Shown here: positions 42,151-51,423 of the stretch, in pieces
Numbering within the stretch: the stretch's first letter is position 1
Layout: the number at the start of each line of letters is the position of its first letter
NCBI RefSeq assembly: GCF_002091985.1
Contig: NZ_MKKX01000033.1
Location: 124,001-188,000, forward strand
DNA length: 64,000 bases
Direction of reading: 5' to 3'
Source: Rhodococcus sp. 1163
GTDB taxonomy: Bacteria; Actinomycetota; Actinomycetes; Mycobacteriales; Mycobacteriaceae
Position numbers and translations under genes: made by a program
Notes under the pieces: generated by a model
What the model was told of the DNA's origin: nothing
What the model saw: only the letters and a program-made list of their open reading frames with translations
Database searches by the model: none

Positions 42151-43771
42151 ATTTCCCGTCACCCACACCGTGTTCAACCAGGTGCCTGATCTGGTGCCGT
42201 ACGACACCTCGGACGACGCGACCCTCCTCGAAGGGCTCCACCGCGAGGGAGCGGAGTGGGCGTCGAGCGAGCTGCGCGAACTCGGAGATCTCGCAGGCAG
42301 CGTCGAAGTGCAGGAATGGGGTCGGCTCGCCAACGAGAACCCTCCCATCCTGCGCACGCACGACCGCTACGGCAGCCGCATCGACGAGGTGGAGTTCCAT
42401 CCGCACTGGCACGACCTGATGTCGGTTGCGGTGGCGAACGGACTGCACGCGACGCCGTGGCGGTGCGATCGCTCCGGCGCCCACGTTGCCCGCGCCGCCA
42501 AGTTCTACGCTTGGGGTCAAGCCGAGGCAGGGCACATGTGTCCGATCTCCATGACCTACGCGGCGGTGCCTGCGCTACGCCACAATGCAGCACTGGCCGA
42601 CGTGTACGAACCCCTGCTCGCATCGACCCACTACGATTTCGGCCTTCGCGTTCCCACCACCAAGCGGGGGCTCATCGCCGGAATGTCGATGACCGAAAAA
42701 CAAGGCGGGTCCGACGTCCGAGCCAACACCACCACGGCCACTCCGTCCTCGGACGGAACGTTCGCAATCGTCGGACACAAATGGTTCACCTCCGCACCGA
42801 TGTCGGATATGTTCCTCACGTTGGCGCATGCACCGGGTGGACTGTCGTGCTTCCTGCTTCCTCGCGTACTGCCCGACGGAACCCGCAATCGGATGGTGCT
42901 CCAACGCCTCAAGGACAAGCTCGGCAACAAGTCCAATGCCTCGGGCGAACTCGAATACCAGGGCGCGACGGGGTGGCTCGTCGGCGAAGAAGGACGCGGC
43001 GTCCAGACGATCATCGAGATGGTCAACATGACCCGCCTCGACTGCGTCATCGGCTCGGCGTCGGGGATACGTAACGCAACAGTCCGCGCGGTGCATCACG
43101 CCAGACACCGTTCCGCATTCGGTGTGCCGCTGATAGATCAGCCACTGATGCGCAATGTGTTGTCGGACCTGGTGATCGAATCGGAAGCGGCAACCGTGGC
43201 CATGATGCGATTGGCCGGAGCTACCGATCGCGCAGCACACGGTGATGCCGGTGAAGCCGAGTTGCGTCGAATCGCCTTGGCCGTCAGCAAGTACTGGGTC
43301 TGCAAGCGTGCGCCCTCACATGCGGCCGAAGCTCTCGAATGCCTCGGCGGCAACGGTTACGTCGAAGAATCCGGCATGCCGCGGCTCTTTCGCGAATCGC
43401 CGCTGATGTCGATCTGGGAGGGCTCGGGCAACGTCGCTGCACTGGATTCGCTTCGCGCACTTGCCAAGCAGCCGGACAGCGTCGAAGCGTATTTCACCGA
43501 AGTATCGTTGGCATCCGGATCGGACTCGCGCCTCGACGACGCCATCGCACGCGTCGGCAAAGAACTCTCCGACCGCTCCGATATCGAATACCGCGCTCGA
43601 CGCGTCGTCGAACTCATGGCACTCGTCTTCCAAGGATCGCTTCTCGTCCGCCACGGCGATCCGGCCGTCGCCGACGCATTCTGCGCCAGCAGGCTCGGTG
43701 AAGATTGGGGCGGTGCATTCGGAACACTGCCGACCGGAGTGGACACGCGGGCGGTGTTGGCTCGGGTGTAG
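42140..43771 (+). CDS. AidB-like acyl-CoA dehydrogenase-family protein
   Basis: This 543-residue flavoprotein resembles AidB and related large acyl-CoA dehydrogenases: MTEKQGGSDVRANTT (FAD contact), GHKWFTSAPMSDMFL, ARHRSAFGVPLIDQPLMRNVLSDL, and ALECLGGNGYVEESGMPRLFRESPLMSIWEGSGNV, which is highly typical of AidB. E. coli AidB binds DNA and is part of the alkylation response; other members may act on isovaleryl-CoA-like substrates. TTG 42140 is the start, with GGAG 6 bp upstream; the gene overlaps the TetR gene by 11 bp and should share its regulation. Confidence 0.88.
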   Translation: MTAEFPVTHTVFNQVPDLVPYDTSDDATLLEGLHREGAEWASSELRELGDLAGSVEVQEWGRLANENPPILRTHDRYGSRIDEVEFHPHWHDLMSVAVANGLHATPWRCDRSGAHVARAAKFYAWGQAEAGHMCPISMTYAAVPALRHNAALADVYEPLLASTHYDFGLRVPTTKRGLIAGMSMTEKQGGSDVRANTTTATPSSDGTFAIVGHKWFTSAPMSDMFLTLAHAPGGLSCFLLPRVLPDGTRNRMVLQRLKDKLGNKSNASGELEYQGATGWLVGEEGRGVQTIIEMVNMTRLDCVIGSASGIRNATVRAVHHARHRSAFGVPLIDQPLMRNVLSDLVIESEAATVAMMRLAGATDRAAHGDAGEAELRRIALAVSKYWVCKRAPSHAAEALECLGGNGYVEESGMPRLFRESPLMSIWEGSGNVAALDSLRALAKQPDSVEAYFTEVSLASGSDSRLDDAIARVGKELSDRSDIEYRARRVVELMALVFQGSLLVRHGDPAVADAFCASRLGEDWGGAFGTLPTGVDTRAVLARV

Positions 43772-43836
43772 GGGCGGTGCTGCGTGCTGGGCGGGTGGTT
43801 GCTGGGCCGGGTTGGCTTGTTGCTGGGCCGAATTTA

Positions 43837-43892
43837 CTCCCCGAGTTGGGATTCGAACCCCCTGCAGGAGGTTCGGATCCCCACTAGGGGAG
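43837..43892. repeat. 56-bp palindromic repeat, copy A
   Basis: The ends CTCCCC (43837-43842) and GGGGAG (43887-43892) enclose an imperfect hairpin of about 27 bp with a two-base loop. Its inside carries GGGATTCGAACC and GGTTCGGATCCCC, which resemble the T-arm of a tRNA read in either direction, but no tRNA fits. It overlaps the last 9 bases of the broken DUF559-type gene, giving its stop codon. A related copy lies at 44883-44950. Confidence 0.7.
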
Positions 43893-44831
43893 TCGATCCG
43901 ACCGGTACGTACCAACAGGTGTGCCATTTGCTGCTGCCCGGCGAAAAGCGCCGCGCAGACGCGTGACCAGGACGTCGGGCTTCGACAGATCCCGCCAGTC
44001 CCACCGAACGACGACCCACCCGAGGTCGTGCAGACGGTTTTGGCGGTTCTTTTCGTCGATGACGGCTCGCACAGGATCCGACTCGTATTTACCCTCACCG
44101 TCGAACTCGCCGATCACGCCATCGGGAAACAGAAAGTCCACCCTGCCCAGGAATCCCCCCGAGGTGTCGTAGACCCACTGGTTCAGCAAGGGCGTAGGCA
44201 AGCCGAGGTTGTGAAAGAGCAGTCGACTCCGTGATTCGCCGACGCTTTCGCTGCGGGAGGACATGAGACCGACCGCGTGGCGTGCACGGCCCACCCCTGT
44301 TCGTCCAGCGGCGTCGTCGATGGCTTCGGCCAACTCGAACGCTGTGGTCAGGCCACTGTGCAGTGCATGGTCACCGACACACACCGCCTGCTCGACGCCC
44401 TCGGCTCTTGCCAGGTCGATCACCGTCCGCGCAGGAACTGTCACCGGTACGCCATTTATGATCATGCGATCGGAATCGGGCAGACGCGTCCCGTGCAGGG
44501 TCCGTCGTCTGCCGCGCTTGCTGGCGTAGCTTCGTCCGATCGTCAGAGCAGCTTTGTCGAGAGCAATGCCTCATACCGGCATGCCGTGCAACACCGCGGC
44601 TGACACGTGACTGAGCACAGCGTCGTCTGCAGAGTCCGACAGCACAGCTTTGGCGAGCAGGAGATGCTGCGAGGAGGAGTCCAGTGTTCGGTACACCGCT
44701 GATCGCACGAAGTAGCCACGACGAATCGACAACAGGGTTCGGTCGGCTCGACTGCGTCTTAGATCGTCGTCCGTATAGCCGGATGCAAGCGCGTCGGCGC
44801 GGGTGAACATGCCCGGTTGATCGAAGTCCAT
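43884..44831 (-). pseudogene. DUF559/AbiEi-type gene broken by one in-frame stop
   Basis: The reading frame from ATG 44831 to TAG 43884 is open except for one TGA at 44571-44573. Before it lies an 86-residue N-terminal part (FDQPGMFTRADALASGYTDDDLRR, like the AbiEi antitoxin N-terminal winged helix) ending LSHVSAAVLHGMPV. After it the protein resumes as GIALDKAALTIGRSYASKRG and goes on to PARTVIDLARAEGVEQ and the DUF559 (Vsr-like) region VDFLFPDGVIGEFDGEGKYE. In relatives a Trp follows this Pro-Val, so a TGG to TGA change is the likely cause. It lies between two related palindromic repeats. A sequencing error or readthrough cannot be excluded. Confidence 0.8.
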
Positions 44832-44882
44832 ACCCAGTTGGACGTGTATCGAGGTCGTTTGGATTCATCTGCGGACAAAATG

Positions 44883-44950
44883 CTCCCCGTATAGGGATTC
44901 GAACCTCCTGGCAAAGAACGTGCAGGGGGTACGGATCCCTACAAGGGGAG
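44883..44950. repeat. 68-bp palindromic repeat, copy B
   Basis: The ends CTCCCC (44883-44888) and GGGGAG (44945-44950) enclose arms with GGGATTCGAACCTCCTG and CAGGGGGTACGGATCCCT around a 12-base loop. The left and right halves match copy A in the same orientation, so A and B are direct repeats that are each palindromic. The copy ends 39 bp before the pgi stop and can also act as its terminator. Confidence 0.7.
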
Positions 44951-44989
44951 TAAATCGCGCCCCGGACCCAGCGCCCCAGCGTCCCGACG

Positions 44990-46639
44990 CTACTTTGCCC
45001 GACCCCGCTGATCGCGGTACCAACGCACGAGGGCGTCGGTGGAGGAATCGCTCTGCGGCGCCGGGGCGTCGGTGTCGGTGAGGACGGGGGTCAGTTCGAG
45101 TGCCTGGGTTTTGCCGAGTTCGACGCCCCACTGGTCGAAGGGGTCGACGCCCCAGATGGCACCTTCTACGAACACCTGGTGCTCGTAGAGGGCGATGAGC
45201 TGACCCACGACGGACGGTGTCAGCTTCGGTGCGAGGATCGATGTCGTCGGCCGATTGCCGGGCATGACCTTGTGCGGTACGACGTCGGCCTTGGTGCCTT
45301 CGGCGGCGATCTCCTCGGCGGTTTTGCCGAATGCCAGCACCTGGGTCTGCGCGAAGTAGTTACTCATCAGCAGGTCGTGCATGCTGCCGGTGCCGTCGCG
45401 GGTGGGGAGGTCGTCGGTGGGCTCGGCGAATCCGATGAAGTCGGCGGGCACCAGACGTGTTCCCTGGTGCAGCAATTGATAGAACGCGTGCTGACCGTTG
45501 GTGCCGGGCTCGCCCCAGAAGATTTCTCCGGTCGAGGTGGTGACGGGCGTGCCGTCGGCCTTGACGGACTTGCCGTTCGATTCCATCGTCAATTGTTGGA
45601 GGTAGGCGGGGAAACGCGAGAGGTCGTTCGAATAAGGAAGTACTGCTCGGGTTTCCGAGCCGAAGAAGTTGGTGTACCAGAGACCGATCAGTCCGAGGAG
45701 TACCGGAGCGTTCTGCGCGAGCGGGGTCGTACGGAAATGCTCGTCGATGCGGTGGAATCCGTCGAGGAACTCCCCGAATGCTTCCTTTCCGACGGCGGCC
45801 ATGACCGAGAGGGCGATTGCGGAGTCGACGGAATACCGTCCGCCGACCCAGTCCCAGAACCCGAACATGTTGGCGGTGTCGATGCCGAACTCGGCGACCC
45901 GTTCGGCATTGGTGGAGACGGCGACGAAGTGCTTGGCGACGGCGTCCTCGCCGAGGGTTGCCGTCAGCCAGCGTCGTGCACCGGTGGCGTTGGTGAGGGT
46001 TTCGAGTGTCGAGAACGTCTTCGATGCGATGACGAACAACGTGGTCGCCGGATCCAGGTCGGCGAGAGCGGCAACCAGGTCCGCGGGATCGACGTTGGAG
46101 ACGAAACGCGCTTCGATGCCCGCGGTGGCGTAGTGGCGCAACGCGCGGTAGACCATGACGGGTCCGAGGTCGCTGCCGCCGATTCCGATGTTGACGACGG
46201 TTCGGATTTTCTGACCACTGGCTCCCACCCACTCACCCGAGCGAACGCGATCGGTGAATTCACCCATCCGCGTCAGTACTTCGTGCACGTCGGCAACGAT
46301 GTTCTGGCCGTCGACCTCGAGGGTTGCGTCGGCGGGTAGCCGCAGCGCGGTGTGCAGCACGGCGCGGTCTTCCGAGGTGTTGATGTGCTTGCCCGCGAAC
46401 ATAGCGTCGCGATGGCCTTCGACGTCGGCTGTCCGTGCGAGCTCTACGAGCAGTGAGAGGGTCGCGCGGTCGATGCGATGCTTGCTGTAGTCGATGTGTA
46501 GTTCACCGGCGTCGAGGGTGAACTCGCGGCCGCGATCCGGATCGGCGGCGAACAGATCGCGCAGATGGGTCTCGCCGATGGAGTCGTGGTGTGCCGTCAG
46601 GTTCTTCCAGGCCTCGGTGCCCGTGATGTCGCCGCTCAT
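44990..46639 (-). CDS. pgi: Glucose-6-phosphate isomerase
   Basis: This 549-residue enzyme interconverts glucose-6-phosphate and fructose-6-phosphate in glycolysis and gluconeogenesis. Family signatures are [32 protein letters not shown], the sugar-phosphate site [18 protein letters not shown], and the catalytic Glu and His in [19 protein letters not shown]. The C-terminal [14 protein letters not shown] is the second PGI signature. It corresponds to M. tuberculosis Rv0946c. ATG 46639 is chosen over an in-frame start 14 codons upstream because homologues start near it. Confidence 0.97.
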   Translation of the reverse strand: MSGDITGTEAWKNLTAHHDSIGETHLRDLFAADPDRGREFTLDAGELHIDYSKHRIDRATLSLLVELARTADVEGHRDAMFAGKHINTSEDRAVLHTALRLPADATLEVDGQNIVADVHEVLTRMGEFTDRVRSGEWVGASGQKIRTVVNIGIGGSDLGPVMVYRALRHYATAGIEARFVSNVDPADLVAALADLDPATTLFVIASKTFSTLETLTNATGARRWLTATLGEDAVAKHFVAVSTNAERVAEFGIDTANMFGFWDWVGGRYSVDSAIALSVMAAVGKEAFGEFLDGFHRIDEHFRTTPLAQNAPVLLGLIGLWYTNFFGSETRAVLPYSNDLSRFPAYLQQLTMESNGKSVKADGTPVTTSTGEIFWGEPGTNGQHAFYQLLHQGTRLVPADFIGFAEPTDDLPTRDGTGSMHDLLMSNYFAQTQVLAFGKTAEEIAAEGTKADVVPHKVMPGNRPTTSILAPKLTPSVVGQLIALYEHQVFVEGAIWGVDPFDQWGVELGKTQALELTPVLTDTDAPAPQSDSSTDALVRWYRDQRGRAK

Positions 46640-46719
46640 ATTTGCCAACCCTAATGTGCGCCGACGGGTTGCGCGCGTCATCCCGTTTGGTGAGGACTGC
46701 TCGAGGGCACACTCGAGGT

Positions 46720-48171
46720 ATGGACCACAGCACTCTCATCGAATCCATTCCAGCGAAGTTGTGGATCGGCGGCCACGCGGTCGACGCCGAGAACGGCGCG
46801 ACTTTCGACGTCAACGATCCAGCTACCGGCAGGCCGTTCACGAAGGTGGCCGACGCCAGCCCTGCAGACGCGCTCCGGGCTCTCGACGCGGCAGCGAATG
46901 CGCAGAGTTCCTGGGCGGCCACTGCGCCGAGGGAGCGCGGTGAGCTGCTGCGCGCGGTGTTCGAGAAACTCACCGAGCGCGCCGATGATGTCGCGACGTT
47001 GATGACCCTCGAAATGGGGAAGGCGTTGGCCGAGTCGAAGGCCGAGATCAAGTACGGAGCCGAGTTCTTTCGCTGGTTCAGCGAGGAGGCTGTCCGTATC
47101 GGAGGCCGGTACACCCAAGCCCCGGCAGGCAACGGCCGAATACTGGTCAGCAAGGCGCCCGTGGGGCCGGTTCTTGCGATCACTCCGTGGAACTTTCCGC
47201 TCGCCATGGGCACACGCAAGATCGGACCTGCTCTGGCTGCGGGATGCACGATCATCGTCAAGCCTGCCGGCGAGACACCGCTGACAATGCTCTTTCTCGC
47301 ACAGTTGTTCGCCGAGGTGGGACTACCGGAGGGGGTTCTGTCGGTTCTGACGACGTCGAAGTCGAGTGCGGTCTCGGCCCCGCTGCTCGAGGACCCTCGA
47401 CTGCGCAAACTGACGTTCACCGGATCCACCGAGGTCGGCAAGAAGCTGGTCGAGCAGTCGGCTGGGGGTCTGCTGCGAACGTCGATGGAGCTGGGCGGTA
47501 ACGCACCGTTCGTGGTCTTCGACGACGCGGATGTCGACGCAGCCGTCGACGGCGCGATGCTCGCGAAACTACGTAACGGCGGCGAAGCCTGTACCGCAGC
47601 CAACCGCTTTCACGTGGCCAACAGTGTGCGAGCGGAATTCACCTCGAAGCTGGTTGCACGGATGAAGGATACGAAGCTCGGACCAGGCATCGACCCGTCG
47701 ACGACTCTGGGCCCACTGATCAACGCGGACCAGCTGAGCAAGGTTGTGGAACTGGTCGACGACGCGGTCGCAGCAGGTGCGACGGTGGCGCTCGGGGGAA
47801 AGGCATCCGGCGGTGAGGGTTACTTCTACCCGGCGACCGTGCTGACGGACGTGCCGCCGACCGCACGAATCCTGGCGGAAGAAGTGTTCGGACCGGTCGC
47901 GCCCATCGTGGGTTTCGACACCGAGCAGCAAGGTATCGACGCCGCGAATTCGACCGAGTTCGGCCTCGCCGCGTACATCTACACCGAGGATCTGGATCGG
48001 GCGCTTCGTGTTGCCGATGCCATCGAGAGTGGCATGGTCGGGGTCAACCGCGGAGTGATCTCGGACGCGGCTGCGCCGTTCGGTGGCGTCAAGGCCTCCG
48101 GATTCGGGCGCGAGGGCGGAAGTGAGGGTATCGAGGAGTACTTGGAGACCAAGTACATAGCTCTCCCATGA
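46720..48171 (+). CDS. NAD(P)-dependent succinate-semialdehyde dehydrogenase-type enzyme
   Basis: This 483-residue aldehyde dehydrogenase has the cofactor motif [20 protein letters not shown], the Rossmann [11 protein letters not shown], catalytic Glu in SMELGGNAP and nucleophile Cys in [12 protein letters not shown], with the later EEVFGPVAP. It is closest to GabD/SSADH-type enzymes that oxidise succinate semialdehyde to succinate. ATG 46720 is chosen; 80 bp separate it from divergent pgi. A 14-bp hairpin follows (48196-48227). Confidence 0.88.
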   Translation: MDHSTLIESIPAKLWIGGHAVDAENGATFDVNDPATGRPFTKVADASPADALRALDAAANAQSSWAATAPRERGELLRAVFEKLTERADDVATLMTLEMGKALAESKAEIKYGAEFFRWFSEEAVRIGGRYTQAPAGNGRILVSKAPVGPVLAITPWNFPLAMGTRKIGPALAAGCTIIVKPAGETPLTMLFLAQLFAEVGLPEGVLSVLTTSKSSAVSAPLLEDPRLRKLTFTGSTEVGKKLVEQSAGGLLRTSMELGGNAPFVVFDDADVDAAVDGAMLAKLRNGGEACTAANRFHVANSVRAEFTSKLVARMKDTKLGPGIDPSTTLGPLINADQLSKVVELVDDAVAAGATVALGGKASGGEGYFYPATVLTDVPPTARILAEEVFGPVAPIVGFDTEQQGIDAANSTEFGLAAYIYTEDLDRALRVADAIESGMVGVNRGVISDAAAPFGGVKASGFGREGGSEGIEEYLETKYIALP

Positions 48172-48195
48172 AAAAGGTACTGCCCTGAGTGGGAC

Positions 48196-48227
48196 CTCGT
48201 TGTGCACGGGCAGCCGTGCACAACGAG
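48196..48227. terminator. Bidirectional hairpin between convergent genes
   Basis: A perfect 14-bp stem (48196-48209 with 48214-48227) with the loop GCAG sits between the aldehyde dehydrogenase and the chorismate mutase genes, which converge. Confidence 0.8.
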
Positions 48228-48239
48228 CTTCTGAAGTCT

Positions 48240-48530
48240 TTACCGGCCGAGTCGTCCGCGACCGAGGCGGAGCAGCAGCATGGCGAGTGTGTGACCTTCC
48301 TGGCCAAGGCTGCTGAAGCGGTCGAGCACCTTCATTTCGCGGCTGTGGACCATGCGCGGGCCGCCCGAAGCCATCCGAGTACGGCCGATCAGCTGCGATA
48401 CCTCGCTCCGGCGCTGAATAGCAGCCAGGATCTCGGCGTCCAGGCGATCGATTTCCTGCCTCAACTCGTCGATCTCGGCCTCGGTGGTGGGCAACGCATT
48501 TTCGGAGTCGGTCTTCGTCGTGGATGCCAT
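48240..48530 (-). CDS. AroQ-type chorismate mutase (Rv0948c-like)
   Basis: This 96-residue helical protein converts chorismate to prephenate for Phe and Tyr synthesis. It matches M. tuberculosis Rv0948c: EIDELRQEIDRLDAEILAAI, RRSEVSQLIGRTRMASGG, MVHSREMKVLDRF and the C-terminal LLLRLGRGRLGR. The M. tuberculosis enzyme is weak alone and is activated by complex formation with DAHP synthase through its C-terminus, which is conserved here. ATG 48530 follows AGGAG by 6 bp; the open frame upstream is not coding. A hairpin lies in the leader at 48646-48676. Confidence 0.93.
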   Translation of the reverse strand: MASTTKTDSENALPTTEAEIDELRQEIDRLDAEILAAIQRRSEVSQLIGRTRMASGGPRMVHSREMKVLDRFSSLGQEGHTLAMLLLRLGRGRLGR

Positions 48531-48863
48531 TTCTTCTCCTTGTGTCACATCATGGATCGTTACCGCGTCCGGCACCGTTACGTTTACGGAATCCGGGTGA
48601 ATACCTGAATTGAACGAGCTGGGGTAGGTGCCTGACATGAAAGAACCCCGAGGCCCTGGTGGCGAGGGCCTCGGGGTGCAAGCACTTATCGGCCGCCCCC
48701 GCATTCGGTCGTTCTCACGACACGAAAGACGGGACGCCGACGCACGGCAGATTCGATCACCGATCCAGTTTGCCACTTGGAAGGCTTCGTGGAAAGTCGG
48801 TTGTTCGTAACAATGACGGCAGTAGTTCTACGTGTCGGTAGGCGCCGGTAACCTGAGACAGCG
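48531..48863. promoter_or_regulatory. Divergent control region between chorismate mutase and helicase genes
   Basis: No gene is seen in these 333 bases. Two GTTAC-type elements (near 48558 and 48576) lie just before the chorismate mutase ribosome binding site. A 12-bp hairpin is at 48646-48676 (listed separately). The part next to the uvrD-like start should hold its promoter. Confidence 0.4.
48646..48676 (-). terminator. 12-bp hairpin upstream of the chorismate mutase gene
   Basis: A perfect 12-bp GC-rich stem (48646-48657 with 48665-48676, 7-base loop) is followed on the minus strand by TTCTTTC. It lies about 115 bp upstream of the chorismate mutase start in the direction of that gene, so it could be an attenuator or the end of a short minus-strand RNA. 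Confidence 0.6.
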
Positions 48864-51338
48864 ATGAACATGAATCTTGTAGCTGTACCCGTTCCCGGTA
48901 GATCCAAGTCCGAAGCATTGCTGGAGGGTCTCAATCCGCAGCAGCGCGAGGCCGTCATGCACACCGGGTCGCCCCTTCTGATCGTTGCGGGCGCGGGTTC
49001 GGGCAAGACTGCAGTCCTGACGCGCCGCATCGCATATCTGCTTGCCGAGCGCGGTGTCACCCCGGGGCAGGTGCTTGCCATCACGTTCACCAACAAGGCC
49101 GCAGCCGAGATGCGCGAGCGAGTCGTCGGACTCGTCGGGCCGCGAGCGAACAACATGTGGGTATCGACGTTCCACTCGAGTTGCGTCCGGATACTACGTA
49201 GCCAAGCGTCCTTGCTGCCGGGGTTGAACTCCAACTTCTCGATCTACGACGCCGACGACTCTCGCCGCCTGCTGACGATGATCTCGAAGGATCTGCAGAT
49301 CGACGCGAAGAAGTTCTCGGCGCGCCTGCTCTCCACTTCGATTTCCAATCTGAAGAACGAGCTGATCAGCCCGGACGATGCAGCGTCGGATGCGGAGAAG
49401 GAACCGGTCGAGCTGCCCAAGCTCATCGCTCGGGTGTACGGCCACTATCAGCAGCGTCTGCGCGCGGCCAATGCGATGGACTTCGACGATTTGATCGGCG
49501 AGACGGTCGGGATGCTGCAGGCGTTTCCCCAGGTCGCGGAGTACTACCGGAGGCGGTTCAGGCACGTTCTCGTCGACGAGTACCAGGACACCAACCACGC
49601 CCAGTACATGCTGGTCCGCGAATTGGTCGGCACTCCCGACGCCGACGGCGCGTTGGAGGGCACCATCGAGCCGGGTGAGCTATGCGTCGTGGGTGATGCG
49701 GATCAATCGATCTATGCGTTCCGAGGGGCCACTATTCGCAACATCGTGGAGTTCGAGCGCGACTACCCCGACGCGCGCACGATTCTGCTCGAGCAGAATT
49801 ACCGTTCGACGCAGAACATTCTCTCGGCCGCCAACTCGGTCATCTCCCGCAATACCGGCCGACGCGACAAGAAGCTGTGGACGGACACCGGCGAGGGTGA
49901 ACTGATCGTCGGTTATGTAGCCGACAACGAGCACGACGAGGCTTCGTTCGTCGCATCGGAGATCGATCGTCTCGTGGACAATCACGATGTGCGCTACGAC
50001 GAGGTGGCGGTCTTCTATCGCACCAACAACTCCTCGCGAGCACTCGAAGAGATCTTCATTCGGCTCGGATTGCCCTACAAGGTCGTCGGCGGTGTGCGCT
50101 TCTACGAGCGCAAGGAAGTCCGCGACATGGTGGCGTACCTACGTGTGCTGTCCAACGAGGACGACACCGTGAGCATGCGCCGTATCCTGAACACTCCGCG
50201 CAGAGGAATCGGTGACCGGGCCGAGGCATGTGTCGCCGTGCATGCCGAGCAACGGGACATGAGCTTCTCGCGGGCACTGCGAGATGCGGCCGACGGGCGC
50301 GTCGCATTGCTGAACAGCCGGTCTCAGAAACTCATCGGCCAGTTTCTCGAGCTGCTCGACGAACTCCGCGCGGTTCTTACGACAACGGACGGAGATGGTA
50401 ACGACGTCGTCGACATCGGCGACGTCGTCGAGGCAGTTCTCGACAGGACCGGATATCGGGCGGAGCTCGAGGGAAGCAGCGATCCTCAGGATGGCGCCCG
50501 CCTCGATAACCTCAACGAACTGGTCAGTGTGGCAAGGGAATTCACCTCCGAGGCGCGCAATCTTGCCGCGGTCGCAGCCGAACTCGACGCCGAGGGCGTC
50601 ACCGAAACGGTGCCCGACGGCGAGGCGGATCCGGAGGAAGGGCTGCCGGAACCTGGTTCGCTCGGGGCATTCCTCGAACGTGTGTCGTTGGTAGCCGACA
50701 CCGATCAGATTCCAGACTCCGGTACCGGAGTCGTCACGTTGATGACCTTGCACACGGCCAAGGGGCTGGAGTTTCCTGTCGTCTTCGTGACCGGCTGGGA
50801 GGACGGGCAGTTCCCGCACATGCGCGCACTCGGAGACCCGAACGAGCTGTCGGAGGAACGGCGTCTTGCCTACGTGGGAATCACCCGGGCTCGCCACCGG
50901 CTGTACGTGACCCGCGCGATCATGCGCTCGGCGTGGGGGCAGCCGATCAACAATCCGGAATCACGCTTCCTGCAGGAGATACCGCAGGAGCTGATCGAGT
51001 GGAAGCGTGAGGACCCGGGTATCGGCGGTGGACGCTCCATTGGCGGCGGGCGCACCAGACAGGGCAGTTACGGCGGCGGGGGATTCGGCGGCGGCGGTTT
51101 CGGGGGCGGAAGTTCCCACGGCGGGGCCTCGAGTACACCGAGTTTCGGTTCCGCACGTGCGCGCAACAACACGTTGGTGTTGGCCGTCGGCGACCGCGTC
51201 AACCACGATAAGTACGGTCTCGGAACCGTCCTCGAATCGACCGGGAGCGGAACATCGGCGATGGTTCTCGTCGACTTCGGCACATCGGGACGAGTGAAGA
51301 TGATGCTTATCGGCGGTGTGCCGATGACCAAGCTCTGA
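48864..51338 (+). CDS. uvrD1: UvrD/PcrA-type DNA helicase
   Basis: This 824-residue superfamily 1 helicase unwinds DNA in repair and replication restart. It has all motifs: Q motif LNPQQREAV, I VAGAGSGKTAV, Ia AITFTNKAAAEM, II VDEYQDTN, III GDADQSIYAFRGA, IV EQNYRS, V TLHTAKGLEFPVVFV, VI EERRLAYVGITRAR. The C-terminal 80 residues hold a Gly/Ser-rich linker and a terminal VGDRVNHDKYGLGTVL fold, as in mycobacterial UvrD1 (Rv0949), where the tail binds Ku. ATG 48864 is the first of two close Met codons. Confidence 0.95.
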   Translation: MNMNLVAVPVPGRSKSEALLEGLNPQQREAVMHTGSPLLIVAGAGSGKTAVLTRRIAYLLAERGVTPGQVLAITFTNKAAAEMRERVVGLVGPRANNMWVSTFHSSCVRILRSQASLLPGLNSNFSIYDADDSRRLLTMISKDLQIDAKKFSARLLSTSISNLKNELISPDDAASDAEKEPVELPKLIARVYGHYQQRLRAANAMDFDDLIGETVGMLQAFPQVAEYYRRRFRHVLVDEYQDTNHAQYMLVRELVGTPDADGALEGTIEPGELCVVGDADQSIYAFRGATIRNIVEFERDYPDARTILLEQNYRSTQNILSAANSVISRNTGRRDKKLWTDTGEGELIVGYVADNEHDEASFVASEIDRLVDNHDVRYDEVAVFYRTNNSSRALEEIFIRLGLPYKVVGGVRFYERKEVRDMVAYLRVLSNEDDTVSMRRILNTPRRGIGDRAEACVAVHAEQRDMSFSRALRDAADGRVALLNSRSQKLIGQFLELLDELRAVLTTTDGDGNDVVDIGDVVEAVLDRTGYRAELEGSSDPQDGARLDNLNELVSVAREFTSEARNLAAVAAELDAEGVTETVPDGEADPEEGLPEPGSLGAFLERVSLVADTDQIPDSGTGVVTLMTLHTAKGLEFPVVFVTGWEDGQFPHMRALGDPNELSEERRLAYVGITRARHRLYVTRAIMRSAWGQPINNPESRFLQEIPQELIEWKREDPGIGGGRSIGGGRTRQGSYGGGGFGGGGFGGGSSHGGASSTPSFGSARARNNTLVLAVGDRVNHDKYGLGTVLESTGSGTSAMVLVDFGTSGRVKMMLIGGVPMTKL

Positions 51339-51351
51339 GAGGTGTCCACCG

Positions 51352-51388
51352 CCGGCTACACACGTGCGCGACAGGGCGTGTGAGCCGG
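51352..51388. terminator. Hairpin between convergent uvrD1 and M23 peptidase genes
   Basis: CCGGCT-A-CACACG pairs with CGTGTGAGCCGG, with one bulged base, in the 85-bp gap between the two convergent genes. Confidence 0.5.
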
Positions 51389-51423
51389 GGGGGAATGTCT
51401 GTGCGCGGGCAGAGAAGGTGGCG

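Noticed and set aside
43837..43892. A tRNA gene suggested by GGGATTCGAACC
   Set aside because: The element is 56 bp, fully palindromic and has no anticodon arm; it is a repeat with a T-arm-like core.
43837..44950. Integron cassette with attC sites
   Set aside because: The ends lack the RYYYAAC/GTTRRRY core sites and no integrase is nearby.
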